This document shows positions 16,470 to 25,546 of a DNA stretch of 64,000 bases, piece by piece. The translations under genes were made by a program, and so were the position numbers. The notes beneath the pieces are model-generated. The model was given only the letters and a program-made list of their open reading frames with translations. It made no database searches and was not told the origin of the DNA. How positions within the stretch are numbered: the first letter of the stretch is position 1; each line of letters opens with the position of its first letter. Source of the DNA: an uncultured bacterium (GTDB lineage Bacteria > Planctomycetota > UBA8108 > UBA1146); the NCBI GenBank assembly GCA_913056395.1, contig CAJXMG010000008.1, positions 29,115-93,114 of the forward strand, in the 5' to 3' direction.

Positions 16470-18596
16470 TCAATAGCCATATTTTTCAAGTAGCCATTGC
16501 TGAGCTGAGTGGGGAGTTTCATCCACAATAATTTTTGAATATTGGGTATTGGGGAGCAACTCCCAGCTTCCCTGATTGTCAGCAAGGTAGGTCTCGATTC
16601 CTTCTTCGATGACCTTGGCCTTGAGTTTCTTGGAACGGATCGGGAACACCAGTTCGAGACGTTTGAAAAAGTTCCGCGGCATCCAATCAGCGCTGGCCAG
16701 ATAAACCTTTTCTTGACCCTGAGCAAAAAACGCAAAAATTCTGGGGTGCTCAAGGAACCTTCCCATCACTGACTTGATGCGTATGTTTTCCGAGATACCC
16801 GGAATTCCAGGTTTCAAAGCGCATGCCCCACGGACGACAAGATCGATCTGGACCCCGGCCTGGGAGGCACGGTACAAGGCCTTTATCACTTCGGGTTCTA
16901 TAAGCGAGTTCATTCTGGCCTTGATCCAGGCTTCCCCTCCCGCTCTAGCGTAATCTGCCTCCTCATTGATCAGTGCCATTATTTTTTCATGGAGGTGAAA
17001 AGGTGCCTGAATCAATGAGTTCAGCTTCGCGACTTTTCCAAGCCCTGTTATCTGTTGAAAAACCTGATGAACGTCCTCGCCGATAGCATCATCACATGTC
17101 AACAGGCCCATGTCTGTATAGGCTTTGACGGTGCCCTCATGGTAGTTTCCGGTGCCCAGATGACAGTACCGTTTAATTTGCCCATGTTCTCTCCGAACGA
17201 TCAACATGGTCTTGGCATGGGCTTTATATCCGAAAATTCCGTAGACGACAGTTATGCCCACTTCCTGAAGTCGTGTTGCCAAGTCAATATTTGCGACCTC
17301 GTCAAAACGTGCGCGCAATTCAACGACAACCGTCACTTCTTTACCGGATTTGGCGGCCTCCATAAGGGCATTAACCAACTTGGAATCTTTTGAGGTTCTA
17401 TAAAGCGCAAGTTTGATTGCCAGAACATCGGGGTCAGTAGAGGCTTCCTTTACCAAGTTGATGACGGGGTCGAAGGATTGGAAAGGATGGTGCAACAGGA
17501 TGTCTTTTTTACGAATGATGTCGAAGGCTGATTTGTCTGAGAGTAATGCTGCTGGCGTTGAGGGCGCAAACTTCCTGAATTTCAGGTCAGGGCGATCAAC
17601 CAGATCGTAGAGCATTGCCAATCGGTGCAAATTTACAGGACCATCACAGCGATACAGGTCCTGAGGTTCCATACCAAATTGATTGAGCAGAAAGTCGACA
17701 TTTTCATCAGAGCAGTTGTCAGCAACCTCAAGTCGAACCGTTTCACCAAATCTTCTTTGATCCAGCTTTCCCTGGAGTGCTTTCATGAGGTCGACAACTT
17801 CTTCTTCTTCCACCCACAGGTCACTGTTGCGGGTAACCCGAAACTGAAAGCAGCCCTTGATTTCCATCCCCGGAAAAACAATGTCAAGATTGGCGTGGAT
17901 GATCGAAGACAGGAGAACAAACTCCTGCACATCTTTATCAGGGCTTGGAAGTGCAATAATCCTGGGAAGAACTCTTGGAGCCTGGACAATGGCCACGCGA
18001 CTGCTTCGATGAAAAGCATCCTTGCCTTTTAGATTGATGATGAAATTCAGGCTTTTATTGGGAATATTCGGAAATGGATGTGCAGGATCGAGGCCTATCG
18101 GAGTCAAGACCGGCAAAACCTGTTCAATAAAGTATTTTCGAACCCAATCCTTCTGAGTCGCGTTCCAACTTTGCCGACGAAGAAGGAAAACACCCTTCTG
18201 TTCCAGTGCTGGCAACAAGTTTCGGTTTAATTCCTGATATTGTGCCTCAATCAGGGCCTTCGCTTTTTCTGAAAGAAGAGAATGTAGAGTGGATGCCTGA
18301 ATACCGTCGGGTGATTTCAAATCGATATTATAGGCAAGGTGCTCTTTCACACCCGAAACCCTGATTTCAAAAAACTCATCCAGATTGGAAGTGCAAATCG
18401 TCAGGAACCGCAATCTTTCCAGAAGTGGAAAAGATGTGTCTCTGGCAAGATCCAGAACCCGTTGGTTGAACTCCAAAAGTGACAGTTCCCGATTGATGTA
18501 CAGTTGTGGATCATCAAGATTTGAATCAGTACCGATCAATTCGCTGAGTCGAGCGGATGGGTAATCCGGGACATTACTTGCTTGATAAGAGTTCAT
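16470..18596 (-). CDS. ppk: Polyphosphate kinase 1
   Basis: A 708-residue enzyme that reversibly makes polyphosphate from ATP. The N-terminal INRELSLLEFN region is characteristic. The two histidine motifs of the PLD-like catalytic core are visible: YKAHAKTM (His460, the presumed phosphoryl acceptor) and HLGTGNYHEG (His479). The C-terminal RVEL-type motifs (SADWMPRNFFKR) are present. An in-frame TTG at 18611 exists, but the ATG at 18596 has GAGGA upstream and gives a normal N-terminus. Length matches PPK1. It is convergent with ppx. Confidence 0.95.
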   Translation of the reverse strand: MNSYQASNVPDYPSARLSELIGTDSNLDDPQLYINRELSLLEFNQRVLDLARDTSFPLLERLRFLTICTSNLDEFFEIRVSGVKEHLAYNIDLKSPDGIQASTLHSLLSEKAKALIEAQYQELNRNLLPALEQKGVFLLRRQSWNATQKDWVRKYFIEQVLPVLTPIGLDPAHPFPNIPNKSLNFIINLKGKDAFHRSSRVAIVQAPRVLPRIIALPSPDKDVQEFVLLSSIIHANLDIVFPGMEIKGCFQFRVTRNSDLWVEEEEVVDLMKALQGKLDQRRFGETVRLEVADNCSDENVDFLLNQFGMEPQDLYRCDGPVNLHRLAMLYDLVDRPDLKFRKFAPSTPAALLSDKSAFDIIRKKDILLHHPFQSFDPVINLVKEASTDPDVLAIKLALYRTSKDSKLVNALMEAAKSGKEVTVVVELRARFDEVANIDLATRLQEVGITVVYGIFGYKAHAKTMLIVRREHGQIKRYCHLGTGNYHEGTVKAYTDMGLLTCDDAIGEDVHQVFQQITGLGKVAKLNSLIQAPFHLHEKIMALINEEADYARAGGEAWIKARMNSLIEPEVIKALYRASQAGVQIDLVVRGACALKPGIPGISENIRIKSVMGRFLEHPRIFAFFAQGQEKVYLASADWMPRNFFKRLELVFPIRSKKLKAKVIEEGIETYLADNQGSWELLPNTQYSKIIVDETPHSAQQWLLEKYGY

Positions 18597-18752
18597 TTCT
18601 CGGTTCCTCAAGGATCAAAGTGGGCACTGACCTCAAAATAGAGTCGAAAACAGATAAAAATCATGCTCGATAGAAATCACCGGCACCTCTTACCCTATCG
18701 ACTCAACAATCCCAGATATACTTGATTCTAGCAGTTTTATTTGGCGACCCGC

Positions 18753-18762
18753 GGGGGGGGGG
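18753..18762. repeat. G10 homopolymer
   Basis: A run of ten G bases in the intergenic stretch between ppk and the SDR gene. It lies outside genes, 16 nt beyond the SDR stop. It may be a sequencing-sensitive or slippage-prone tract. Confidence 0.8.
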
Positions 18763-18777
18763 CCGGATATGGCTGGA

Positions 18778-19578
18778 TTAACGCGAATCGCGGTAGGAGG
18801 ATCCGGTGCTGGCGACCAATGCCCTCCTCAGACTGGCGGGAATCAGGCCAAGGAGAGTCAACAGTGAGCGATAGAAGAAACCGGGAATGCAGTAAACGTT
18901 GCCCCGCTCACAATCTTCGAGAGCTTCGCGGGCGACCCGGTCCGAGTTGAGCCACATGAATCCGGGGATGCCTGACATACGCTCACGGGTGCCATTGACA
19001 TCGTGAAACTCGGTCAGCGTAAAGCCCGGGCACAGTGCGGTGACATTGACTCCGCTGCCCTTGCATTCGAGGGACAGGCATTCGGTAAAGAGATTCATGG
19101 CAGTTTTCACTGCGCCATAAAGGGTGTGCCCTGCGGTCCCTGGAATAAACCCGGCAAAGGATGAAACCTGAATGATGCGGCCCTTGCCCCGTTCTTTCAT
19201 GCCTGGCAAAAGACGGTGGGTCAATTCGCAAACGGAGAGCAGCAGCACCTGCAGAAAGTCCTCATGCTCTTTCCAGGTTCTGGAGAGAAATGCACCCGAC
19301 AACCCGTAACCGGCGTTGTTGATCAGTACCTCAACTTCAACCCCATCCGATTCGAGTCGCTCAACCAGAGGTTCAATTTCCTCGGAGCGAGCGAGATCCA
19401 CGGTTTCCACCCGGCACTGAATTCGGTGTTCCCGTTGCAACTCTTCTGCGATCGATTCGAGTCGGTCCTTGCGGCGTGCAACGAGAACCAGATCGTAACC
19501 GCGGGTAGCGAGCTCGCGGGCGAAGCTGAGGCCGATTCCGGAACTGGCACCGGTGATCAGGGCGACGGGTGTAGACAT
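18778..19578 (-). CDS. Short-chain dehydrogenase (DltE/YqjQ-like)
   Basis: SDR of 266 residues with TGASSGIG at the N-terminus, the core NNAG (LINNAGYG) and the catalytic Ser plus YGAVK pair. The long C-terminal end with a hydrophobic segment (SLLTLLGLIPASL) fits the membrane-associated group often annotated as ketoreductases of lipid or ketoacyl substrates. The ATG at 19578 is directly before the Rossmann fold; the upstream open frame to 19710 adds unrelated sequence. It is divergent from the phosphatase-like gene at 19746. Confidence 0.87.
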   Translation of the reverse strand: MSTPVALITGASSGIGLSFARELATRGYDLVLVARRKDRLESIAEELQREHRIQCRVETVDLARSEEIEPLVERLESDGVEVEVLINNAGYGLSGAFLSRTWKEHEDFLQVLLLSVCELTHRLLPGMKERGKGRIIQVSSFAGFIPGTAGHTLYGAVKTAMNLFTECLSLECKGSGVNVTALCPGFTLTEFHDVNGTRERMSGIPGFMWLNSDRVAREALEDCERGNVYCIPGFFYRSLLTLLGLIPASLRRALVASTGSSYRDSR

Positions 19579-19745
19579 GGAAACCCCAATTCTGAAATGC
19601 GGGTCGGGAATCGAACTCCGGAAGCGGGTGATTCCGGCGGAGAGTTCTGGTCTCCCCCCGATCTGTCTGGCAATTTGCTCTCTGGGTGACGTTGCAGGGG
19701 AAATCTCCAACGATTCAGAGGACTGTCAAGGAAACGGTTTAACCG

Positions 19746-20336
19746 ATGCTGAGTGGAATCTACAGACACCTGTTCCGGTCAAACCTGCATCCTCTGGATC
19801 CGCCCCATGTCTGGCGAATCGCCCGTGGCTCAGGTTCCGCGCGCTGGTTTGAGGGAGTTCTGAAGTCCCTGAAGATACGGACCGCCATCGATCTTCGTCG
19901 CCCCGAGTCCTCCGATGGTACCCGCGGAGAGATCGACTTCTCGGGTTTGGGTGTGACTTATCACAATCTTCATTTGAGATCGTCCCGATTGCCAAGGCCG
20001 GAAGCGGTAGCCCGTTACCTGGAACTGCTTCGCACCTGCGAACGGCCCCTGTTGCTCTATTGCAAAAGGGGGAAGGACAAGACCGGGTTTGGCTCAGCCC
20101 TGTATCGTCACGTCTGTCTGGGGGAGAGCCTGGAGGAGTCGTGGCAGGAGCTGCGGCGGATCCCCTACGGTCATCGAAAGCGGGGGCATGAAGGCCCCCA
20201 TGATTTCAAGGCTTTACTGGATCAGCACCGCGCTGCCAATCTGGATCAGTGGGATCTGGATCAATGGGTGAGAGAGGTTTACCCGGCGATCTTTGAAGAC
20301 CTCACCGGAGAGCCTGCCGTGATCGACAAGCCCTGA
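19746..20336 (+). CDS. Tyrosine/dual-specificity phosphatase-like protein with altered P-loop
   Basis: A 196-residue protein resembling bacterial dual-specificity phosphatases. An early strand and loop with AIDLRRPES matches the IDLR motif, and a P-loop-like motif YCKRGKDKTGF sits at 105-115. Active members have HCxxGKDRTG; here the preceding His is Tyr and the catalytic Arg of CX5R is Lys112, while Cys106 and the following Thr remain. It may be a weak or inactive phosphatase or bind phosphorylated ligands. The ATG at 19746 lacks a strong ribosome site. It is divergent from the SDR gene. Confidence 0.7.
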   Translation: MLSGIYRHLFRSNLHPLDPPHVWRIARGSGSARWFEGVLKSLKIRTAIDLRRPESSDGTRGEIDFSGLGVTYHNLHLRSSRLPRPEAVARYLELLRTCERPLLLYCKRGKDKTGFGSALYRHVCLGESLEESWQELRRIPYGHRKRGHEGPHDFKALLDQHRAANLDQWDLDQWVREVYPAIFEDLTGEPAVIDKP

Positions 20337-20367
20337 GTGCATCCCTTCTCTGTTCTCCATAAAAAAC

Positions 20368-20400
20368 CAGGGCCACCGGACGTTGCATCCGGAGGCCCTG
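20368..20400 (-). terminator. Hairpin with T6 tract, minus strand
   Basis: A 13-bp stem with one A/A mismatch (CAGGGCC..CCGGA) and a 7-nt loop. On the minus strand it is followed by GTTTTTTATG. It is about 190 nt downstream of the SixA-like gene, with no gene recognised between them (20337-20591), and would end that transcript. It also lies just after the plus-strand phosphatase-like gene. Confidence 0.7.
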
Positions 20401-20591
20401 CGAGGAGGTGTGTGCATTTTGAACAAGGGTTGGGGGGGATCGCCAGCCCGCCTTCGGCGCCCCCCCTCCCCATGACCTTAGATCCGGTCGGGACAGAGGG
20501 TCGGACAGGTATTTTCAAAAAAAACCTGATTAGGCGAATTCTGTGTCTATTGGCTGATTGGCGTCATTCTGGCACAAGGGGAATCAGTGTC

Positions 20592-21080
20592 TCAATCGCA
20601 GGAGGCACCAAATCGGAGTTCCAGAGTTTGGCCGTTTCGCTGATCCCGGGATTCCCCCGGTTGCCAGCTGACCACGTACAAACGGTCGAAGATGTGTCCG
20701 GGGATCCACGGCTGCCCCGACAGCATCTCCATGCCGGAAATCTCGCCACCCGCTTCCTCGACGAAGAGGGGAACGGTGTTTTGGTGACCACAGATGACGA
20801 TGGTTTCACCCGCTTCCACTTCACTGACGACCCTTCGCCAGCGGGGAGCGTCTTCTGCAGAAATTGTCTCGATTCCTGCGCCATTGATTGCAGACAGTGG
20901 CTCGAGGGTCTGCCGGGTACGGATGTACTCGGTGCAATACATCCGGTGGATAGGGACCCCTTTGAGCAGTTGGGTCAGATCCTTCGCTCTTTGGCGCCCC
21001 TGTTCAGTCAGATCCGGATCTGCTCCGGTACCCTTCTCGGCGTGGCGCAATACGATCATCGTGCAGGGTTTAGGGTTCAT
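20592..21080 (-). CDS. Histidine phosphatase family protein (SixA-like)
   Basis: A compact 162-residue member of the branch-2-like histidine phosphatase superfamily. The catalytic LRHAEKG motif (Arg12, His13) is at the N-terminus and the second catalytic His is in ICGHQN. The size fits SixA, which dephosphorylates phosphohistidine in phosphorelay proteins, but small phosphoglycerate-mutase-like hydrolases look the same. The ATG at 21080 has AAGGA upstream. It is divergent from the RimK-like gene. Confidence 0.82.
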   Translation of the reverse strand: MNPKPCTMIVLRHAEKGTGADPDLTEQGRQRAKDLTQLLKGVPIHRMYCTEYIRTRQTLEPLSAINGAGIETISAEDAPRWRRVVSEVEAGETIVICGHQNTVPLFVEEAGGEISGMEMLSGQPWIPGHIFDRLYVVSWQPGESRDQRNGQTLELRFGASCD

Positions 21081-21182
21081 ACTGTTCCTTCTCACCAGTG
21101 AAGAAGTTGCCAAATTAAGCGATTTTTCCTTCAAAACTTTGCAAAAAATGGCTTAATTACGCCGCACTCATATGCCCCGATT

Positions 21183-21225
21183 CCAGCCGGGAAAGAAGGC
21201 TGGTTATTCCACCCCGTTTTGGTGG
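21183..21225 (+). promoter_or_regulatory. Two hairpins in the leader of the RimK-like gene
   Basis: Two short perfect stems: CCAGCC/GGCTGG (21183-21203) with a 9-nt loop and CCACC/GGTGG (21209-21225) with a 7-nt loop. The second ends right at the GGGGAG ribosome site of the gene at 21237 and could hide it. No known riboswitch class is recognised. Confidence 0.35.
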
Positions 21226-21236
21226 GGAGAATCAAA

Positions 21237-22202
21237 ATGAAAACATGGATCCTCTACAGACTGAATGGCAATCAGATCAGTTCTGAGTTCTACGAAGTCA
21301 ATCGCTTGCGGGAAGTTGGCTCTGCCAGAGGTTTTGATCTCGAAGTGATTTCACCGGAACAGGTCGAACTGATCGTGACTCGGGATGACCCCAAGTCGAT
21401 TCGAGTCGACGGTTCAGTGGTCACTCTTCCTGATGTTCTCTTGCCTCGGATGGGAGCGGGAACCACCTACTTTGCATTGTCGGTGATTCGGCAGCTGGAA
21501 CGGTTTGGGGTTCCAACCTATAACGCCTCGACCGCGATCGAGACGGTGAAAGACAAGTTGCATACCCATCAGGTTCTTTCAGCAGCCAAGTTGCCGATTC
21601 CCAGAACCATGTTGGCCAAATTCCCCATCGATCTCGATTTGGTTGGAAGTGTTCTGAATTTTCCGTTGGTCGTCAAAACTCTTTCTGGATCACAGGGGAG
21701 TGGTGTCTTCCTGTGTGAATCCCGCTCCAATTTCAGGGATCTGATGGAGTTGATTCAGGCTACCCAGGCCAACGCCAACTTCATCTTCCAGGAGTTTGTG
21801 GCAGCCAGCCGCGGTTCAGACATTCGTGTGCTGGTGATCGGTGGAAGAGTTGTCGCAGCCATGGAAAGAACGTCCCAGGGTGATGACTTCAAGGCCAACT
21901 TTTCCCAGGGGGGGACTGTCCGGGAGTTTGCCATCGATCGGGAAGCGGAGTGGTTGGCTTTGGAGAGTGCAAGATTGCTGGGCCTCGATATCGCCGGAAT
22001 CGACCTGCTGAAAGATGAGGATGGATACAAAATCTGCGAGGCCAACTCCTCGCCGGGATTTGAAGGCATTGAATCATGCTGCGACGTCGATGTAGCCTCT
22101 GAGATCTTTCAATTCATTGAGTTGCGACTTCACGGCACGCGTAGCAAACCGCAAATCACGTTGCCCAAGTCTGCTCCCGGATTGGTAAAGTCTGAAGAAT
22201 GA
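21237..22202 (+). CDS. RimK-like ATP-grasp ligase
   Basis: A 321-residue ATP-grasp enzyme of the RimK family, which adds glutamate or similar amino acids to a carboxyl group of a protein or cofactor. The pre-ATP-grasp N-domain is followed by the ATP-binding lysine segment (FPLVVKTLSGSQGSGV), the loop around FVAASRGSDIRVLVIGG and the metal-binding end motif CEANSSPGFEGIE. The ATG at 21237 with GGGGAG 7 nt before is preferred over the upstream GTG. It lies 51 nt before ychF on the same strand. The substrate is unknown; ribosomal protein S6 or a coenzyme F420-like acceptor are family precedents only. Confidence 0.88.
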   Translation: MKTWILYRLNGNQISSEFYEVNRLREVGSARGFDLEVISPEQVELIVTRDDPKSIRVDGSVVTLPDVLLPRMGAGTTYFALSVIRQLERFGVPTYNASTAIETVKDKLHTHQVLSAAKLPIPRTMLAKFPIDLDLVGSVLNFPLVVKTLSGSQGSGVFLCESRSNFRDLMELIQATQANANFIFQEFVAASRGSDIRVLVIGGRVVAAMERTSQGDDFKANFSQGGTVREFAIDREAEWLALESARLLGLDIAGIDLLKDEDGYKICEANSSPGFEGIESCCDVDVASEIFQFIELRLHGTRSKPQITLPKSAPGLVKSEE

Positions 22203-22253
22203 TCAGTTTCCGGTCCAGTTGACCGGGAAGTCCCAAGGAGTTCAGGAGGCCTG

Positions 22254-23360
22254 ATGGAAGCTGGTATCGTTGGTTTGCCCAATGTAGGCAAATCCACATT
22301 GTTCAATGCGCTGACATCGGCGGGTGCCCATGCGGCGAACTACCCGTTTGCGACCATCGAGCCCAATGTGGGAGTGGTGCCGATTCCCGATCCGCGCCTG
22401 GCGACACTGGAAGAGCATATTCCGACCCAGAAGGTGATCCCCGCATCCCTGAAGATCGTGGATATCGCGGGTCTGGTGCGTGGAGCCAGTACCGGTGAGG
22501 GACTGGGTAACCAGTTCCTCAGTCACATCCGTGAAACCGATGCCATCGTTCAGGTCGTGCGTTGCTTCGAAGAAGCCCCCGGCGGCGAAGAGATCACCCA
22601 CGTGGATGGCACCATCGATCCCCTGAGGGATATCGAAACCATCGAGATCGAATTGGTGCTCGCCGATTTGCAAACGGTGGAGGGATCCCTCGAGAAGGCG
22701 AAACGTTCCGCACGCAGTCAGGAAGAAGAAGCGCTGTTGCGCCTGGAGCTTCTGGAGAAGTTGCATCCTGTTCTGGCAGAGGGGCGTCCTGCCCGCGAAG
22801 CGGACATCGGCAGTAACCCCAAGTCACCAGGACTGCTCAAGGGATTGGGACTGATCACCACCAAACCGCAGATGTTCGTGATGAATGTCAGTGACGACGA
22901 TGTTTTGGGCGAGGGCCCTCTGGCCCAGAAGGTGCGCGAGCTGGCGGAGGAGCGCGGCAGTGAAGCGGTTCCGGTTTGTGCCCGCATCGAGGAAGAACTG
23001 TCGGAATTGGACGAAGCAGACCGGCTCGAGATGCTGACCGATTACGGCATGGATGAGCCGGCTTTGGCAAAACTGGCCCGGGCTGTCTATTCCCTGTTGG
23101 GACAGCAATCCTTCTACACCGCCGGCGAAAAAGAGATCCGCGCCTGGACGGTGCATCAGGGTGCTTTGGCTCCGGAAGCCGCGGGGGTCATCCATACCGA
23201 TTTCCAACGCGGTTTCATTCGCGCAGAAATTTTCTCGGTCGCTGATCTTCAGGAATATGGCAGTGAGAAGTCAATCCGCGAAGCGGGCAAGTTGCGGGTG
23301 GAAGGCAAGGATTACGTCATGCAGGATGCGGACGTCTGCCACTTCCTGTTCAACGTCTGA
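22254..23360 (+). CDS. ychF: Redox-responsive ATPase/GTPase YchF
   Basis: A 368-residue Obg-like P-loop protein. The G1 motif GLPNVGKST (7-15) and G3 region [11 protein letters not shown] are clear, and the C-terminal TGS domain ([19 protein letters not shown]) is intact. Length fits YchF almost exactly. The protein associates with ribosomes and prefers ATP in studied bacteria. AGGAGG precedes the ATG. It is likely cotranscribed with the RimK-like gene and followed after 14 nt by a small membrane protein. Confidence 0.97.
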   Translation: MEAGIVGLPNVGKSTLFNALTSAGAHAANYPFATIEPNVGVVPIPDPRLATLEEHIPTQKVIPASLKIVDIAGLVRGASTGEGLGNQFLSHIRETDAIVQVVRCFEEAPGGEEITHVDGTIDPLRDIETIEIELVLADLQTVEGSLEKAKRSARSQEEEALLRLELLEKLHPVLAEGRPAREADIGSNPKSPGLLKGLGLITTKPQMFVMNVSDDDVLGEGPLAQKVRELAEERGSEAVPVCARIEEELSELDEADRLEMLTDYGMDEPALAKLARAVYSLLGQQSFYTAGEKEIRAWTVHQGALAPEAAGVIHTDFQRGFIRAEIFSVADLQEYGSEKSIREAGKLRVEGKDYVMQDADVCHFLFNV

Positions 23361-23374
23361 TTCGAGGACTGTCG

Positions 23375-23605
23375 ATGAATGAAGTCCCTGGTGTGTTTAT
23401 GATCCTGTGGCTCACACTGAAGGGCAGGCGAGACGACGTCTTGGAGATGGCCGAATGGGTCTCCCAATCGAATGGCACCCTTTCCACTCCAGTTCAATGG
23501 GCCATCAATTACGGGTATCAATTCTGGTTGCTGATTTTCGCCAGCATTCTGTTTGTTCTGTACAGGTTGCTGAGCAAAAGAAGAGAAACTGCGTCCGAAG
23601 GATGA
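23375..23605 (+). CDS. Small single-pass membrane protein, unknown
   Basis: A 76-residue frame starting 14 nt after ychF with GAGGA upstream. It has a polar N-terminal half and one hydrophobic segment near residues 47-66 (YQFWLLIFASILFVLY), followed by a basic end. No family is recognised. It lies 32 nt from the convergent gene at 23638. Position and ribosome site support translation, but the short length leaves doubt. Confidence 0.55.
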   Translation: MNEVPGVFMILWLTLKGRRDDVLEMAEWVSQSNGTLSTPVQWAINYGYQFWLLIFASILFVLYRLLSKRRETASEG

Positions 23606-23637
23606 ACGGGATCTCCCGTTCATCCGCTGCAGTGCGA

Positions 23638-24213
23638 TCAGGGTTCAGTCCGCTTGCGTCTCTGCCACCGGAACCAGCCGTAAGCAAGGCCTCCGACCAG
23701 CAGTATCGGCAGCAGAGGCTGTGTTGTTCTCCACGCTTTGATCGACAAGGAAGTGTTGTCCTGAACTTCACCGGGATTGGCGGATTTCTCAAGAATGGTG
23801 TATCCGTTGGGCGCGAGGACCGGGTAGACGGTGGTGCCGTCGTCCATTTTGGCCGCTGCTTCCAAGTGTGCCCGGACCCGATCACCGGTATCGGGGATGG
23901 GAAACTGACTGGGTCCGCAGAGGATCATCGTCGATCCATCAGTCGTGTTGAAGGTGGTGACGATCTCAGTCGCAGAAAGCTCACCTTTTTCCACTTTTGA
24001 AACGCGCATGCGAACCTGCCACAGGTAAATCCCGCTATTGGCATCGCTCGCCATCATCGCTTTTTCCATCGCCAGAATTTCGCCGATTGCGATGATCTCA
24101 GAGGAAGCGACCAACTGTTCCGCTGAATACGGTGCCTTGCTCGCCTCGAGGGTGGGCGAGACCAGGGAAACCAGCAGTGCCAGAATCAGGTAAACGCTTC
24201 GCTGAACCATCAT
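23638..24213 (-). CDS. Exported protein with C-terminal membrane anchor, unknown
   Basis: A 191-residue protein with a Sec signal (cleavage near LEASK), a beta-rich middle domain and a C-terminal hydrophobic anchor (PLLPILLVGGLAYGWF) followed by a basic tail. No family is recognised. It is the last gene of a minus-strand operon; its ATG overlaps the stop of the esterase gene (ATGA). A role with the preceding secreted hydrolase is inferred from coupling only. Confidence 0.75.
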   Translation of the reverse strand: MMVQRSVYLILALLVSLVSPTLEASKAPYSAEQLVASSEIIAIGEILAMEKAMMASDANSGIYLWQVRMRVSKVEKGELSATEIVTTFNTTDGSTMILCGPSQFPIPDTGDRVRAHLEAAAKMDDGTTVYPVLAPNGYTILEKSANPGEVQDNTSLSIKAWRTTQPLLPILLVGGLAYGWFRWQRRKRTEP

Positions 24214-25508
24214 TCCTGCTTCATTCGGGTTCCGACCTGCTCCATCGATTTCATCTCCGTGCCATCTGGCAACACGCTGAACATGTCAAAGCGGAATTGA
24301 TCTTCGGAGAGGATGGTTTCGACCGCCCGCATCTTTGAATCCAGACCAGTCATGGGATCGGTCAGTGTCCAGGTCCACTCGATCACCGGAGGCATGTTGA
24401 TCCCTCTCTCGGTTGTTTTCCCGATTCCCGTTGCAATGCCGGTACCAAAACTGTCGATCCAGGAAGAGACATACGATTTTTTGCCATTATCAAATCCAAT
24501 GAATCCCCGTGCTTCAAAGGGCATGCCGTTGTAGTCCATCGGCAGCACTCTCTGCAGCAGGTAGCGGCCACCCATCGTCAGCTCGTATTCGGTGACCATC
24601 GTGGTTTCGACCGGTTCCTGATCGGGCGCCATCCACTGTCGATTTTGCATCTTCCAACGGCCGACACGCTGCTTCAGGAACTCATGCTCCTGACCCGGAG
24701 TCATGAACTCCATCCACTTTTGCATAGGATCGACAGCATCCGTCTTTGTTTTGGATTGCTCGAAGATCCACTCCCACAGTTCCATGTCGCCGTAAGTCTG
24801 TCTGAGTATGTTGTGTCCAGCACCCGGGTACTCGGTGTACTTCACATTTCCATCGACAGCCTTGAGAGCCTCGACCATGACTCTGGAGCGTTCTGCAGGA
24901 ATGACGCGATCGTTTTCACCGTGGAAAACCCACGTCGGAACATCTTTGAATGCGGCAACAGAGGCAGGATCTCCCCCTCCACAAAGGGGAACCGCTGCGG
25001 CGAAGAGGTCTGGCCTTTTGGCGATGATGCCGAAGGTGCCGATCCCGCCCATCGACTGCCCGGTGACGTAAATGCGAGTGGGGTCGATGGGAGAACTCTG
25101 AATCATGCCTTCGATCAGGGCGATCACATCGGGGTTCCTCTCCTGGCGATCGAGCCAGCGCTCCTCTTCCCAGGATCCCGGTTTCGCCCACACCGCTTGT
25201 CTGCCTGAAACGGGAGCGATGACAAAGCAGGGGAACTGTGCGCGCATCTCATCCTTGGCCAGCACATCCGCGGCCACCGACTTGCCACCCCTTCCATGGA
25301 GAACGACGACGAGGGGGTACTTCTGATCGATCCTCAGGTTTTCGGGAATCATGATCTGGTAGGAAAGGGCTCCGCCATCCGGGTTGGTGTAATAAGCCTG
25401 TTTGAAGTAGGGGCTGCTGACCGGGACATCCTGTGCACTGATCAACAGGGGAGATCCAAGAAGGCACAAGCACATCATCACGATAAAAAAGGATGACACT
25501 GGTTTCAT
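24210..25508 (-). CDS. Secreted alpha/beta-hydrolase (esterase/depolymerase-like) fused to DUF1579
   Basis: A 432-residue exported protein. After a signal peptide (to about LISAQD) comes an alpha/beta hydrolase of the polyhydroxybutyrate-depolymerase/feruloyl-esterase-like type: oxyanion region VVVLHGRGG, nucleophile Ser152 in GQSMGGIG, Asp in FHGENDRV and His in GAGHNIL. Residues about 285-430 match the DUF1579 layout (MGGRYLLQRV, GFIGFDNGKKSY). The ATG at 25508 follows AAGGAT and starts the signal peptide. An ATG at 25550 overlaps the amidase stop but would bury the signal. The substrate is unknown. Confidence 0.85.
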   Translation of the reverse strand: MKPVSSFFIVMMCLCLLGSPLLISAQDVPVSSPYFKQAYYTNPDGGALSYQIMIPENLRIDQKYPLVVVLHGRGGKSVAADVLAKDEMRAQFPCFVIAPVSGRQAVWAKPGSWEEERWLDRQERNPDVIALIEGMIQSSPIDPTRIYVTGQSMGGIGTFGIIAKRPDLFAAAVPLCGGGDPASVAAFKDVPTWVFHGENDRVIPAERSRVMVEALKAVDGNVKYTEYPGAGHNILRQTYGDMELWEWIFEQSKTKTDAVDPMQKWMEFMTPGQEHEFLKQRVGRWKMQNRQWMAPDQEPVETTMVTEYELTMGGRYLLQRVLPMDYNGMPFEARGFIGFDNGKKSYVSSWIDSFGTGIATGIGKTTERGINMPPVIEWTWTLTDPMTGLDSKMRAVETILSEDQFRFDMFSVLPDGTEMKSMEQVGTRMKQE

Positions 25509-25546
25509 TTCACGATCCTTATCAAGCTCGGGTATGGACACCCCAT

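Noticed and set aside
20337..21101. 254-codon plus-strand open frame
   Set aside because: Covers the SixA-like gene in antisense and a terminator hairpin; no recognisable protein features.
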